Positions 55,424 to 63,876 of a stretch of DNA of 64,000 nt are shown piece after piece. Source of the stretch: Lachnospiraceae bacterium (lineage in GTDB: Bacteria; Bacillota; Clostridia; Lachnospirales; Lachnospiraceae); assembly GCA_024399135.1 (NCBI GenBank), contig JAKSHY010000010.1:35492-99491 (forward strand), read 5' to 3'. Each line of letters begins with the position of its first letter. The first letter of the stretch is position 1. The notes below the pieces were generated by a model, which was not told the DNA's origin, did not search any database, and saw only the letters and a list, made by a program, of their open reading frames with translations. The position numbers and the translations under genes are program-made.

Positions 55424-56359
55424 ATGTTAGATGTATGTTTATTAGGTACAGGAGGGATGATGCCACTTCCATATAGATGGCTCACCTCTTTGATGGCCAG
55501 ATACAATGGAAGCAGCATATTAATCGACTGTGGCGAAGGTACCCAGATTGCAATGAAAGAAAAAGGGTGGTCACCTAAACCTATAGACGTTATGTGCTTT
55601 ACACACTTTCACGCAGATCATATTAGCGGATTGCCAGGACTTTTGCTTAGTATGGGAAACGCTGATAGGACAGAGCCGTTGCTGATGATAGGACCTAAGG
55701 GATTATCAAGAGTGGTCGCTTCTCTTCGAGTAATAGCACCAGAGCTTCCTTTCGTTATAGACTGCATCGAACTTAATGAAAAGGAACATATAATCCATTT
55801 AGACGGATTTAAAATAGAGGCATTCAGAGTTAATCATAATGTTACCTGTTATGGTTACAGCATTATTATAGAAAGAGCAGGAAAGTTCAATGTTGAAAAT
55901 GCCAAGGCATTGGGACTTGATGTTAAGTACTGGAACAGGCTTCAAAAGGGTGAAACCATAACTGTTGATGGGAAGGAATACACTCCGGATATGGTTATGG
56001 GAGAAGACCGTAAGGGGCTCAAGCTTACTTATTGTACTGATTCTCGTCCTGTTGAAAGTATTTCACAGCATGCGAAGGGAGCAGACCTGTTTATTTGTGA
56101 AGGAATGTATGGAGATCCAGAACAGTTCTCCAAGGCTAAGGATAAAAAGCATATGACATTTCCAGAGGCAGCAACACTTGCCAAGGAGGCTGATGTCAAG
56201 GAACTGTGGCTTACACATTACAGTCCATCGCTTAATTATCCAAGCGAATATATAAAGGCAGCAAAACGTATCTTCCCTAATACGGTGGCAGCCAAGGATG
56301 GCCAAAGTATAGAGTTATTGTTTGAAGGAGAAACACCAAAGGGTGAAGAAAAATCTTAA
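55424..56359 (+). CDS. rnz: Ribonuclease Z
   Basis: A 311-residue metallo-beta-lactamase fold nuclease that cleaves tRNA 3' trailers. It has LLGTGGMMPLPYRWL, FTHFHADHISGLPGLL (zinc ligands HFHADH), VNHNVTCYGYSI, TYCTDSRPVES, and LTHYSPSLNYP near the end. Placement among t6A genes and one tRNA gene later in the window without an encoded CCA (63791) fits a role in 3' processing. Its last bases overlap the next gene. Confidence 0.93.
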   Translation: MLDVCLLGTGGMMPLPYRWLTSLMARYNGSSILIDCGEGTQIAMKEKGWSPKPIDVMCFTHFHADHISGLPGLLLSMGNADRTEPLLMIGPKGLSRVVASLRVIAPELPFVIDCIELNEKEHIIHLDGFKIEAFRVNHNVTCYGYSIIIERAGKFNVENAKALGLDVKYWNRLQKGETITVDGKEYTPDMVMGEDRKGLKLTYCTDSRPVESISQHAKGADLFICEGMYGDPEQFSKAKDKKHMTFPEAATLAKEADVKELWLTHYSPSLNYPSEYIKAAKRIFPNTVAAKDGQSIELLFEGETPKGEEKS

Positions 56360-56939
56360 ATTCATCATAGGTGGGCTTTTGATGGTTATATTGGTAGTAG
56401 GCTATTACTACTATGTTGCTAACTATAGAAAACCTGCGAAGGATGAAGATAATACAACTAAAGTATCGAAAGTAACAGAACTTCTGATGCATGACATATT
56501 AGAGGATTATCCACCGACCCCAAAAGAGGTGGTTAAGTTTTACTCTGAGTTGACGGTTGCTATGTATACAGAAGAGTATACAGATGAGGAATTCGAAAAA
56601 CTTGTTCGCAAGATGAGACAGCTTTTCGATGATGAGCTTCTTTTATCTAATCCGGAGGAGAATCATCTAAGTACCCTAAAGCATGAGATTGAGAGCAGAA
56701 AAAATGATGGTACAGTCGTTTCCAGCTACTCAACCTCTACGAGTACGGATGTAGATTACTACACGGTTAAGGGATTTAAGTTCGCTCGCCTTAAGGTGTC
56801 GTTCACATTAAAGAATGGCACTAATATAGGTCTTTCGAAGGAAAGATTCTTATTAAGAAAAGATAAAGACGGCCATTGGAAAATATATGGATGGCAGTTG
56901 ATTGAGGATGAAAATAAGGAAGATGGATCAGAAAATTAA
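56343..56939 (+). CDS. Membrane-anchored protein, DUF6715-like
   Basis: A 198-residue protein with a basic N-terminus, one membrane helix ([19 protein letters not shown], residues ~6-24) and an extracytoplasmic domain ([21 protein letters not shown], a [12 protein letters not shown] helix and a KWKIYGW-like end seen as [12 protein letters not shown]). It resembles Lachnospiraceae proteins I know as DUF6715, at low certainty. The GTG at 56343 fits a GAAGGAG site 11 bases upstream; a TTG at 56322 is the alternative. It overlaps both neighbours. Confidence 0.7.
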   Translation: MKKNLKFIIGGLLMVILVVGYYYYVANYRKPAKDEDNTTKVSKVTELLMHDILEDYPPTPKEVVKFYSELTVAMYTEEYTDEEFEKLVRKMRQLFDDELLLSNPEENHLSTLKHEIESRKNDGTVVSSYSTSTSTDVDYYTVKGFKFARLKVSFTLKNGTNIGLSKERFLLRKDKDGHWKIYGWQLIEDENKEDGSEN

Positions 56940-57945
56940 GATTCTTGCCATAGAAAGCTCATGTGATGAAACAGCAGCTTCAGTAGTTGAAAATGGCAGA
57001 ACGATTCTTTCAAATGAAATATATACACAGATAGCACTGCATACTGAATATGGTGGTGTTGTACCTGAAATTGCATCGAGAAAGCATATAGAGAAAATTA
57101 ACCAGGTCATCGATTCTGCGCTTTCAAAAGCTGAATGTACACTGGATGATATTGATGCTATAGCAGTAACCTATGGGCCTGGACTTGTAGGTGCGCTTTT
57201 AGTAGGAGTGTCTGCAGCTAAGGCTATCGCTTTTGCTAAAAATAAGCCACTTGTAGGTGTTCATCATATTGAAGGACATATCAGTGCCAATTATATTGAA
57301 AATCTTGATTTAGAGCCGCCATTCGTGTGCCTTGTTGTATCAGGGGGACATTCTCATCTGGTCGTTGTTAAGGACTATGGTGAATATGAAATCCTTGGAA
57401 GAACGAGAGATGATGCCGCTGGAGAAGCCTTTGACAAGGTTGCGAGAGCAATAGGCTTAGGCTACCCGGGTGGTCCTAAGATTGATAAGGTTTCGAAAGA
57501 GGGAAATCCTGATGCGATTAAATTTCCTCGTGCCAAGGTTGATGAAAGCGAGTATGATTTTAGCTTTAGCGGACTTAAGTCGGCGGTTTTAAACTATATT
57601 AATCAGTGTGAGATGAAGGGCGAAAAGATTGTTGTAGAGGATGTCGCAGCTTCATTCCAAAAGGCTGTTGTTGATGTTTTGGTTGATCATTCAATAGCAG
57701 CAGTTAATAAGTATGGTCTTAGAAAGTTCGCTATTGCAGGAGGCGTTGCTTCTAATTCATCATTACGTGAAGCCTTTGAAGACAGATGTAAAAAAGAAGG
57801 AATAGAATTCTTCCACCCTTCGCCTGTTTACTGCACAGATAATGCAGCGATGATAGGAGTTGCAGGGTATTATGAATATATTAAGGGGGTACGAAGTGGA
57901 TATGATCTTAATGCAGTACCTCAGCTTAAATTAGGAGAAAGATAA
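56923..57945 (+). CDS. tsaD: tRNA t6A transferase TsaD
   Basis: A 340-residue ASKHA enzyme that transfers threonylcarbamoyl to tRNA A37. [48 protein letters not shown], the metal-binding [20 protein letters not shown] and [14 protein letters not shown] are diagnostic. The start is uncertain: ATG 56923 gives the family-typical N-terminus, ATG 56908 adds five residues. It overlaps the preceding gene by 17 bases. Confidence 0.94.
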   Translation: MDQKIKILAIESSCDETAASVVENGRTILSNEIYTQIALHTEYGGVVPEIASRKHIEKINQVIDSALSKAECTLDDIDAIAVTYGPGLVGALLVGVSAAKAIAFAKNKPLVGVHHIEGHISANYIENLDLEPPFVCLVVSGGHSHLVVVKDYGEYEILGRTRDDAAGEAFDKVARAIGLGYPGGPKIDKVSKEGNPDAIKFPRAKVDESEYDFSFSGLKSAVLNYINQCEMKGEKIVVEDVAASFQKAVVDVLVDHSIAAVNKYGLRKFAIAGGVASNSSLREAFEDRCKKEGIEFFHPSPVYCTDNAAMIGVAGYYEYIKGVRSGYDLNAVPQLKLGER

Positions 57946-57949
57946 AGAT

Positions 57950-58669
57950 ATGAAAACTGTTGCAATTATATTGGCAGCAGGGAGCGGAAAGAGGATGGGA
58001 ACTTCCACCAAAAAGCAGTTTTTACTTCTTTTGGACAAGCCTATCCTTTTTTATTCCCTAAAGGCGTTTGAAGAAAGCTTCATAGATGAAATTATTCTGG
58101 TGACCTCACCGGAAGACAAGCAGTATGTTAAGGAAGAAATTGTTGAAAAGTATAATTTCACTAAAGTTACTAAAATTGTCGAAGGTGGAAAAGAAAGATA
58201 CCACTCAGTGCTTAATGGACTGAATTCGATTGATTCAGCAGACTATATCTTTGTACATGATGGAGCAAGGCCTTTAGTTGACAAAGATATTCTGGAAAGA
58301 GCTCTGGAGGGTGTTAGCAAATATAAGGCATGTGTTGTCGGTGTTCCATCCAAAGATACGATTAAGATAGCTAATGAAAGCGGTATGGTAGCATCAACTC
58401 CTAACAGGAATCTTGTGTGGAATATTCAGACACCTCAGGTGTTTGATTTTCAGTTAATCAAGGAAGCTTATAATAATGTTGTTTCGCGTGAGGTGGAGCT
58501 TAGGGCTAACGGTGTTAATATAACGGATGATGCGATGGTTTTAGAGGAGTACTCACACCATCCTGTTAAACTTATTGTGGGAGCATATGAAAATATTAAG
58601 GTTACAACTAAGGATGATCTCGTTCTTGCAGAGGAGTTCTTAAGGAGAAAGATATATGAAGAGGATTAA
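57950..58669 (+). CDS. ispD: 2-C-methyl-D-erythritol 4-phosphate cytidylyltransferase
   Basis: A 239-residue nucleotidyltransferase of the MEP isoprenoid pathway. IILAAGSGKRMGTSTKKQFL is the CTP-binding loop; VHDGARPLVDKDIL, VPSKDTIKI, WNIQTPQVFDFQLI and TDDAMVLEE follow. Four bases separate it from tsaD. The lipoprotein gene starts inside its last codons. Confidence 0.93.
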   Translation: MKTVAIILAAGSGKRMGTSTKKQFLLLLDKPILFYSLKAFEESFIDEIILVTSPEDKQYVKEEIVEKYNFTKVTKIVEGGKERYHSVLNGLNSIDSADYIFVHDGARPLVDKDILERALEGVSKYKACVVGVPSKDTIKIANESGMVASTPNRNLVWNIQTPQVFDFQLIKEAYNNVVSREVELRANGVNITDDAMVLEEYSHHPVKLIVGAYENIKVTTKDDLVLAEEFLRRKIYEED

Positions 58670-60023
58670 ATTAGCATTAATCGGCATTGCGATGGCTTTA
58701 GTGCTTGGAGGGTGTAATGAAGACAGCTCTTCAAGCTCATCAACTGATGCATCGTTTTCTTCTAATGACAGTTCGGAATCTCAAAGCGATGAATTGAATT
58801 CATCCTCTGAAGCTGAAGAATCGAAGAATGGTGAAAAGGGCGACATGCGTGCGCAAGCACAGGGCGCGAATATTACTGACAAATTCATAGGAATAGATTT
58901 TGGCGGTGCATCATATGGAGATGTGTATGACTGCCGTGATGTTCTGGTTGCTATTCATTATGATCATACAATAACTGTTGAATATGAAGATGAGATTTTA
59001 GGAATAACGACTCTTTCAAAGGAACAGTATATGAATATAGAAAAGGCAGCAGACTATGATCTGTTAAAGAACCTTGACTTAAAAGGTGATGGAGACGTAT
59101 GCGATGGCTCTTCATATTATATTAACTTTTTCAATCAGGACGGTAGTGTTTCAAAGATAGGATGCTATGAACCAACTAATGAGGAATTTTTAGATAGATA
59201 CAGTACCATTATTCAAAACATTCCGACTGCGTGGATTAATGAAGTTCGCGATCAGCTTATTGATAGACAGATGCAAGATGGTGGTAACCTTGATGCTTTT
59301 TATGAAGTGATTGAGAATCCAGGAAAGGGATACTATATTTCGCCAGATGCTTCTATTAATAATGAAGGCGAGTATTACTGGTATCAGGACAAAACCAGTA
59401 GCAAGAATAATATTATTGATGAGGAAGAGTGGCTTTCTAATAATGGATTTGCAGACTGCAGAGTTCAGACACAGGAAGGGTATTTCCTGGAAGATTCAGG
59501 ATATTACATTTTTCGAGGTGGAGCTGAAAAGTATTATCCTGAGGTTTTAGAATTCAACACCGAGGAAATGGATTATGTAGGAACTGTTGATCTTTCGAAA
59601 TTTATTAATGCTGATATAGCTACGATAGATGGCTGGCCATTCTGCCCTAGGGGGATTAAAGGAGTTAAGCTTGAGGATGATGGCAAGACTCTTTATGTAT
59701 CAATTTCTCATAATACGTATGCTTCCTTTAATTCAGAGAACGCATATATTGTTGCTATTGATATGGACACCATGCAGGTTATCTGGAAGTCGGAAAATCT
59801 TGTTTCTAATGCACATAACTTTGCAATAGTAGGTGATACAATCTTCTGTGGATACGGTTTCACCGACGAAGATGATTATCTTTATGCACTTAACAGATTC
59901 ACGGGTGAGGTTATGGACAAGGTCAAGCTAAAGACAGGCCCGTCGTTCATATATGAAAAAGAGGGTACACTTTATGTAAGGACATACGACACAGACTATG
60001 AGTTTACTCTGGTAAAGAAATAG
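58656..60023 (+). CDS. Lipoprotein with C-terminal PQQ-like propeller segment
   Basis: A 455-residue lipoprotein: signal peptide with lipobox LGGC (Cys20), a Ser/Glu-rich linker to ~70, a globular region, and a C-terminal segment with quinoprotein-like blades (NAYIVAIDMDTMQVIWKSE, DYLYALNRFTGEVMDKVKL). It is anchored outside the cell, of unknown role. It overlaps ispD by 14 bases. A strong terminator at 60151 closes the operon that began near 53284. Confidence 0.8.
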   Translation: MKRIKLALIGIAMALVLGGCNEDSSSSSSTDASFSSNDSSESQSDELNSSSEAEESKNGEKGDMRAQAQGANITDKFIGIDFGGASYGDVYDCRDVLVAIHYDHTITVEYEDEILGITTLSKEQYMNIEKAADYDLLKNLDLKGDGDVCDGSSYYINFFNQDGSVSKIGCYEPTNEEFLDRYSTIIQNIPTAWINEVRDQLIDRQMQDGGNLDAFYEVIENPGKGYYISPDASINNEGEYYWYQDKTSSKNNIIDEEEWLSNNGFADCRVQTQEGYFLEDSGYYIFRGGAEKYYPEVLEFNTEEMDYVGTVDLSKFINADIATIDGWPFCPRGIKGVKLEDDGKTLYVSISHNTYASFNSENAYIVAIDMDTMQVIWKSENLVSNAHNFAIVGDTIFCGYGFTDEDDYLYALNRFTGEVMDKVKLKTGPSFIYEKEGTLYVRTYDTDYEFTLVKK

Positions 60024-60113
60024 AGTGTTGAAGTGCTCAAAACATTGAAAAACGTAGTGTTTTGGACGAAAATTATCAAATTAAAAAAAGTAAAAATAAA
60101 AAATGGCAAAACT

Positions 60114-60131
60114 TTCAAGGTAAATGCAACA
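60114..60131 (+). repeat. Solitary copy of the IS30-type end, right-end orientation
   Basis: TTCAAGGTAAATGCAACA differs by one base from the right terminal repeat at 63621-63638. It lies about 160 bases to the left of the unit, outside its left repeat. Confidence 0.75.
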
Positions 60132-60150
60132 CTTGAAGAAATGTAAATAA

Positions 60151-60198
60151 ATACGCCATTTCTAGCTGATAAATTTCAGTCAGAATGGCGTATTTTTA
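60151..60198 (+). terminator. Rho-independent terminator of the tsa/ispD operon
   Basis: ATACGCCATT pairs with AATGGCGTAT, followed by TTTTTAAT. It lies 130 bases after the lipoprotein gene, beyond the solitary IS end. The rest of the 60024-60302 gap is unassigned. Confidence 0.92.
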
Positions 60199-60302
60199 AT
60201 GTTAATCATTAAATAATCACTGCACTAGAACGTTTTTATACAGCATGAATAAGCCTCGTAATGAGACTTTTCAGACTAAATGCAACGAAATTAATGTTGC
60301 AT

Positions 60303-61601
60303 TTACTTTGAAAGATAGAATAGTGATGGTTTTAAAATTACCTTATCAGCAGGTATCTTTTCCAAGCCTAAAAGTATAAAGAAATCTTCAGGTAAAACAT
60401 TCATTGCTAAATCATAAGGTGTTTTATCTAATAAGGACGGACGTTTAGTACTATTGATATGATTCATCATTAATGATATTTGTGACTGGCTGTATCCATC
60501 CATACTGATTCCTTTAGGAATAACATATCGTATATACTTATGATTGTTTTCACAGGCCCCTTTTTCGTTGGAACGCATTGGTTCACAATAAAAAACTTTG
60601 GTTCTTTTCCCTCCAAATACAGATTTTTCTATAGCATCTATATCAGCAAACTCATGTCCATTGTCGGTAAGTATTACTGGAAAACATTTCTTAAATAACT
60701 CTCCTCCTAAAGACCATTCTATTTTGTCCAGTGCATTTACTACGCAAGCGGATGTATGTTCTTCAAGTATTAATGCTAACTGCATATGAAATAATGGAAA
60801 GTGTAGAGTTAGTAAAACAGTATGGCTGTCTTTACATCCTTCCACACAATCCATTTGAACTATAAAAATGTCATTATTTTCAGATTTGTATTTCAAAAAA
60901 TCTGTATACGAATGTCCAATTTTGCTTAATCGATATTTATTGTGTTTTTCTCTGTCTATTCTTTTACGTGGTTTTAACTTCCTTTGTACTACACTTCGCA
61001 TATCAATATTTCTAGCATCAAGCTCCGATGAATGTATTAATCTTCTTAAAGTTGATTCACTTACAGGAAGTTCTTCTTTATGAGATTGAACTATATGATA
61101 TAAGGACTGTCCCTGTTTTATTAAAGGAGATACTATATCGTTAATAGCTTTTAGTTCTTCACCAGTACAATCGAATCCATTGCGTGAATTTGTTAACGTA
61201 TCGATATATATGATTTGAGATTTTTCAGCATTATATATTTGCTGCTCGTAATTACAGTATGGTTTCTTTTTGCAGTTATTACATAGGTGGTTTTTGTTTT
61301 CGATTAAGATATCACAGAATGATTTTGTATAATCCTGGCATTTTTTCTTAGCTTTTGAACATTGTTTGCACTTTTTGTTACATGATTGACTCCCACATAC
61401 ATGACGTTGTGTGCATGTAGATAAAAACGTGCAGTCACATATTCGTGGACTTTTGATAATAAGATGATTTTTTATTTCTCTGGAAATAGTAGACGGGGAA
61501 CGGTCCAGTCTGCCAGCTATGTATCTGATAGAATAACCTTCCTCTAGATAATTTTGAATTCTGGCTCGGTCTGTCAGTGTTAAGTGTTTTTGATTTTTCA
61601 T
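60303..61601 (-). CDS. IS30-family transposase
   Basis: A 432-residue transposase. The N-terminal helix-turn-helix (LTLTDRARIQNYLEEGYSIR, YIAGRLDRSPSTISREIKNH) is typical of IS30, followed by a Cys-rich putative zinc region (~55-118). The DDE catalytic residues are Asp251 in VQMDC, Asp313 in LTDNGHEF and Glu351 in GACENNHKYIRY, and all are intact. The start at 61601 follows AAGGAGGG by about eight bases. There is no frameshift or stop, so it may be active. Confidence 0.92.
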   Translation of the reverse strand: MKNQKHLTLTDRARIQNYLEEGYSIRYIAGRLDRSPSTISREIKNHLIIKSPRICDCTFLSTCTQRHVCGSQSCNKKCKQCSKAKKKCQDYTKSFCDILIENKNHLCNNCKKKPYCNYEQQIYNAEKSQIIYIDTLTNSRNGFDCTGEELKAINDIVSPLIKQGQSLYHIVQSHKEELPVSESTLRRLIHSSELDARNIDMRSVVQRKLKPRKRIDREKHNKYRLSKIGHSYTDFLKYKSENNDIFIVQMDCVEGCKDSHTVLLTLHFPLFHMQLALILEEHTSACVVNALDKIEWSLGGELFKKCFPVILTDNGHEFADIDAIEKSVFGGKRTKVFYCEPMRSNEKGACENNHKYIRYVIPKGISMDGYSQSQISLMMNHINSTKRPSLLDKTPYDLAMNVLPEDFFILLGLEKIPADKVILKPSLFYLSK

Positions 61602-61860
61602 AAAAATGCCCTCCTTGATGTACAAAAGGCATACAAAATATGGACAAAAACACCTCTAATCGCTTGAATATCTCTAGCAGTTATGCTAATGTAATTATTA
61701 AGAATTGATGGTGTTTTTGACACCTTTGTGGAAAGGCATCAATCCAAAATTTGGTCGTGGAGGATTGATGCTTTTTGTATGCTCTTATTTCAATTTTACA
61801 ATACAATTCAGAAAAAATACGGAGAAATTATGTGCACTGTATGCACATGCATTAGCGGTT

Positions 61861-62427
61861 ATGTCTATAAAAGCACGATTAGAAGAAAATCGTAAACATA
61901 TAGGAAAGATAATAAAAGAAAAACGTGAATCTAAAAATATCACTCAACAACAACTTGCAGATATTTTAGAAATCAACAGGTCATCATTATCAAGATATGA
62001 GGATGGTAAAATAGAAATACCAGCATCAAGTTTGGAAATAATAAGCGATGAGTGTGGATTTAGTCCGATTCATTATTTTCATAGCAAAAAGAATCCATAT
62101 GAAACATTGGAAAGAATAGCAAATAATCTCGGAATGGTTTATAACGCAGAATTCCTGAAAAGCATGGCAAATCTAACTAGTAGTCTTGATAATAACATTT
62201 ATGACTGCGTTAAGGTTAATGAAGATATAGACCATGTAGAATGGCTGTCTGAGAACTTTAAAGATGAGCAGGTAATTAATAACGGTATAAATTTAGTGTT
62301 AGAAGATATCGTAATAGAATGTAACGAAACTCGTAATGGAGCCTCTTTGGTTATAATAGAGAAGTACTGCAAGGAGTTATCGAGAATGATTTCTCAAAAG
62401 AAAGACCTTTCCAAGGATATCGTTTAA
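61861..62427 (+). CDS. XRE-family HTH regulator
   Basis: A 188-residue protein with an N-terminal Cro/C1-type helix-turn-helix (IGKIIKEKRESKNITQQQLADILEINRSSLSRYEDGKIEIP) and a helical C-terminal region of ~120 residues without a known domain. ATG 61861 gives a family-typical start but has no clear ribosome site; ATG 61765 after GGAGG is an alternative that adds 32 residues. It precedes the DUF3990 gene in the mobile unit and may be its regulator or antitoxin (inference). The 259 bases between it and the transposase hold a CAAAAACACC / GGTGTTTTTG inverted pair (about 61646 and 61709). Confidence 0.75.
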   Translation: MSIKARLEENRKHIGKIIKEKRESKNITQQQLADILEINRSSLSRYEDGKIEIPASSLEIISDECGFSPIHYFHSKKNPYETLERIANNLGMVYNAEFLKSMANLTSSLDNNIYDCVKVNEDIDHVEWLSENFKDEQVINNGINLVLEDIVIECNETRNGASLVIIEKYCKELSRMISQKKDLSKDIV

Positions 62428-62731
62428 TGATAGTATATTAATATAGTTAATTAACAATAGTCCCAAAAATTTTATTTAAAAATTTTAGTAAAATCGTATC
62501 TTTAGTTAGTACGTATTTATAGCAACTGACTTCCAGTTGTTAGGAAAAGAGTATGGTGGAACAGATTGTTTGAATCAGTTCTGTAGCCGATAATTATAGT
62601 ATATATAATAATCGACTATTATTTAGATGATTGTCATACATAATTAATGTATTGATAATTTAGAGGAGTAACTTGATTTAACTAAATAGAAAACTACAGC
62701 TCCCTAAGAGCTTTTTACATATATGTAACTT

Positions 62732-62761
62732 AGGAGAGACTGTAGAGCCTCTCCTTTATTT
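62732..62761 (+). terminator. Terminator upstream of the DUF3990 gene
   Basis: AGGAGAG pairs perfectly with CTCTCCT (62732-62755), followed by TTATTT. It would stop transcripts from the XRE gene before the toxin-like gene. Confidence 0.65.
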
Positions 62762-62762
62762 G

Positions 62763-62771
62763 TGATATAAT
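62763..62771 (+). promoter_or_regulatory. Extended -10 promoter of the DUF3990 gene
   Basis: TGATATAAT, a perfect TGn-TATAAT box with no clear -35, 20 bases before the start codon and directly after the terminator. Confidence 0.7.
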
Positions 62772-62791
62772 AGAAAGAGAGGTACGAGGAG

Positions 62792-63370
62792 ATGGTATTA
62801 TATCATGGAACCACTTTGGATGCGTGGGAAAATATCCAGAAATACGACATTGACGTTTTTATAAATAACAACCGAGAACTTGATTTTGGGTATGGTTTTT
62901 ATTTGGGGGAACGTGAGTACGCAAAAGATGTGGCCAATGAAAAAGCTGCGTTAGGAAACAAAGATGAGCATTCAGGTATTCCTGTACTTTTAGAATTTGA
63001 GATTGATATTGACAATATAGTTAAAACTATAGGTTTAGATAAATGTCTACTTTTTAAGAGAAAATCTTTGTCTTTTGCAAAATGTATTTTTAATAACAGG
63101 TACAATAGTGGAAGCTCTGTTTTGTTTGCCGATTTTGTAATAGCTCCATTAGCCGATGGTAACGTGAACAATGTTATGCGTTACTATAAAGAAAAACAAA
63201 CTATTTTTAGAAAATGGGTGTGTTATTTTAATTATTTAAAACCCCAATATTTTAAAATGAAACAGTATGTTTTTAAAAAGCAAGGGTTATGTACTGTTAA
63301 AAACATAACATCGGTAATAGATTTAATAGAAGGGAGGATGCTATATGAGCAAAACAATGAGGATGTATAG
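62792..63370 (+). CDS. DUF3990 protein, ADP-ribosyltransferase-like, probable toxin
   Basis: A 192-residue protein. VLYHGTT at 2-8 and DFGYGFYLGEREYAKDVANEKAA near 33-55 are the DUF3990 pattern, related to ADP-ribosyltransferase folds (H..G..FY type NAD site). DUF3990 genes are commonly paired with small antitoxin-like genes in Firmicutes. Here an XRE gene lies upstream and a 70-residue gene overlaps the end. The target is unknown. GAGAGG and GAGGAG precede the ATG. Confidence 0.75.
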   Translation: MVLYHGTTLDAWENIQKYDIDVFINNNRELDFGYGFYLGEREYAKDVANEKAALGNKDEHSGIPVLLEFEIDIDNIVKTIGLDKCLLFKRKSLSFAKCIFNNRYNSGSSVLFADFVIAPLADGNVNNVMRYYKEKQTIFRKWVCYFNYLKPQYFKMKQYVFKKQGLCTVKNITSVIDLIEGRMLYEQNNEDV

Positions 63371-63557
63371 GTTAATAGATAGCGTCATGATGTACTCTAA
63401 AACCGAAGGTAATAAAGACTTGCCCTACGAAACTGTAAAAAATGCAGTAATTGGGTATTGCGATAAACATCCAAAACTTTCCTTCAAAACACATGTCGGA
63501 GATGACCATGCAGCAAGGCAGATAGCATCGAATCTGTCAGGAATTAAAATATGGTAG
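63345..63557 (+). CDS. Small partner protein overlapping the DUF3990 gene
   Basis: A 70-residue protein translated from an ATG eight bases after GGGAGG, overlapping the DUF3990 gene by 26 bases. Two halves are visible: a basic Met-rich start (MSKTMRMYRLIDSVMMYSK) and ETVKNAVIGYCDKHPKLSFKTH with a C-terminal ARQIASNLSGIKIW. I do not recognise the family. Position suggests an antitoxin or accessory of the DUF3990 protein. Confidence 0.65.
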   Translation: MSKTMRMYRLIDSVMMYSKTEGNKDLPYETVKNAVIGYCDKHPKLSFKTHVGDDHAARQIASNLSGIKIW

Positions 63558-63568
63558 TTAAATCACGA

Positions 63569-63599
63569 AGAAGTCACAGTTTTGTGGCTTCTTTTTTTT
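63569..63599 (+). terminator. Rho-independent terminator after the DUF3990 pair
   Basis: AGAAGTCAC pairs with GTGGCTTCT (one G-T), followed by eight T residues, 20 bases before the right terminal repeat. Confidence 0.9.
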
Positions 63600-63729
63600 G
63601 CGTTCAAAACTTAAGAATTCTTCAAAGTAAATGCAACACTCTACTCCTGTCAAACTTAATGCAACATTTGTTGCAGTTAGTTTAAAGAATTACAAAAAAT
63701 AAAAAATGCAAATTTTTTAAAAAATCTTG

Positions 63730-63758
63730 TTGACATCACTAATTTGGTTTGTTAGAAT
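63730..63758 (+). promoter_or_regulatory. Promoter of tRNA-Ser
   Basis: TTGACA (63730-63735), a 17-base spacer and TAGAAT (63753-63758). A GCGTCT/AGACGC hairpin follows in the leader before the tRNA. Confidence 0.85.
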
Positions 63759-63790
63759 AACGATTGCGTCTGGTGATGACGAGACGCTAA

Positions 63791-63876
63791 GCAGAGGTAT
63801 CGAAGAGGTCATAACGAGGCGGTCTTGAAAACCGTTTGTCGGCAACGGCACGTGGGTTCGAATCCCACCCTCTGCG
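63791..63876 (+). tRNA. tRNA-Ser (anticodon UGA)
   Basis: A class II tRNA. The acceptor stem GCAGAGG pairs with CCTCTGC, with discriminator G. The anticodon stem-loop is CGGTCTTGAAAACCG (anticodon TGA), a long variable arm follows, and the T arm is GTGGGTTCGAATCCCAC. CCA is not encoded. It lies 150 bases beyond the right end of the mobile unit. Confidence 0.96.

Larger units (their letters stand above)
62428..62791. other. Regulatory gap upstream of the DUF3990 gene
   Basis: AT-rich and without a gene until 62690. It then holds a CTACAGCTCCCTAAG segment able to pair with CTTAGGAGAGACTGTAG, and the terminator and promoter listed separately. Confidence 0.5.
60295..63638. mobile_element. 3.34-kb unit bounded by perfect 18-bp inverted repeats, IS30-type with passengers
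   Basis: TGTTGCATTTACTTTGAA at 60295-60312 is exactly inverted at 63621-63638. The left repeat overlaps the transposase stop codon, as usual for compact IS ends, but no matching right end is found next to the transposase start. The nearest is 2 kb further, after an XRE regulator, a DUF3990 gene and a small partner. No target duplication is visible. Either these genes are passengers or an inner right end was lost. Confidence 0.6.

Noticed and set aside
60295..63638. Target-site duplication flanking the IS30 unit
   Set aside because: The bases outside the two repeats (GAAATTAA and CTCTACTC) do not match.
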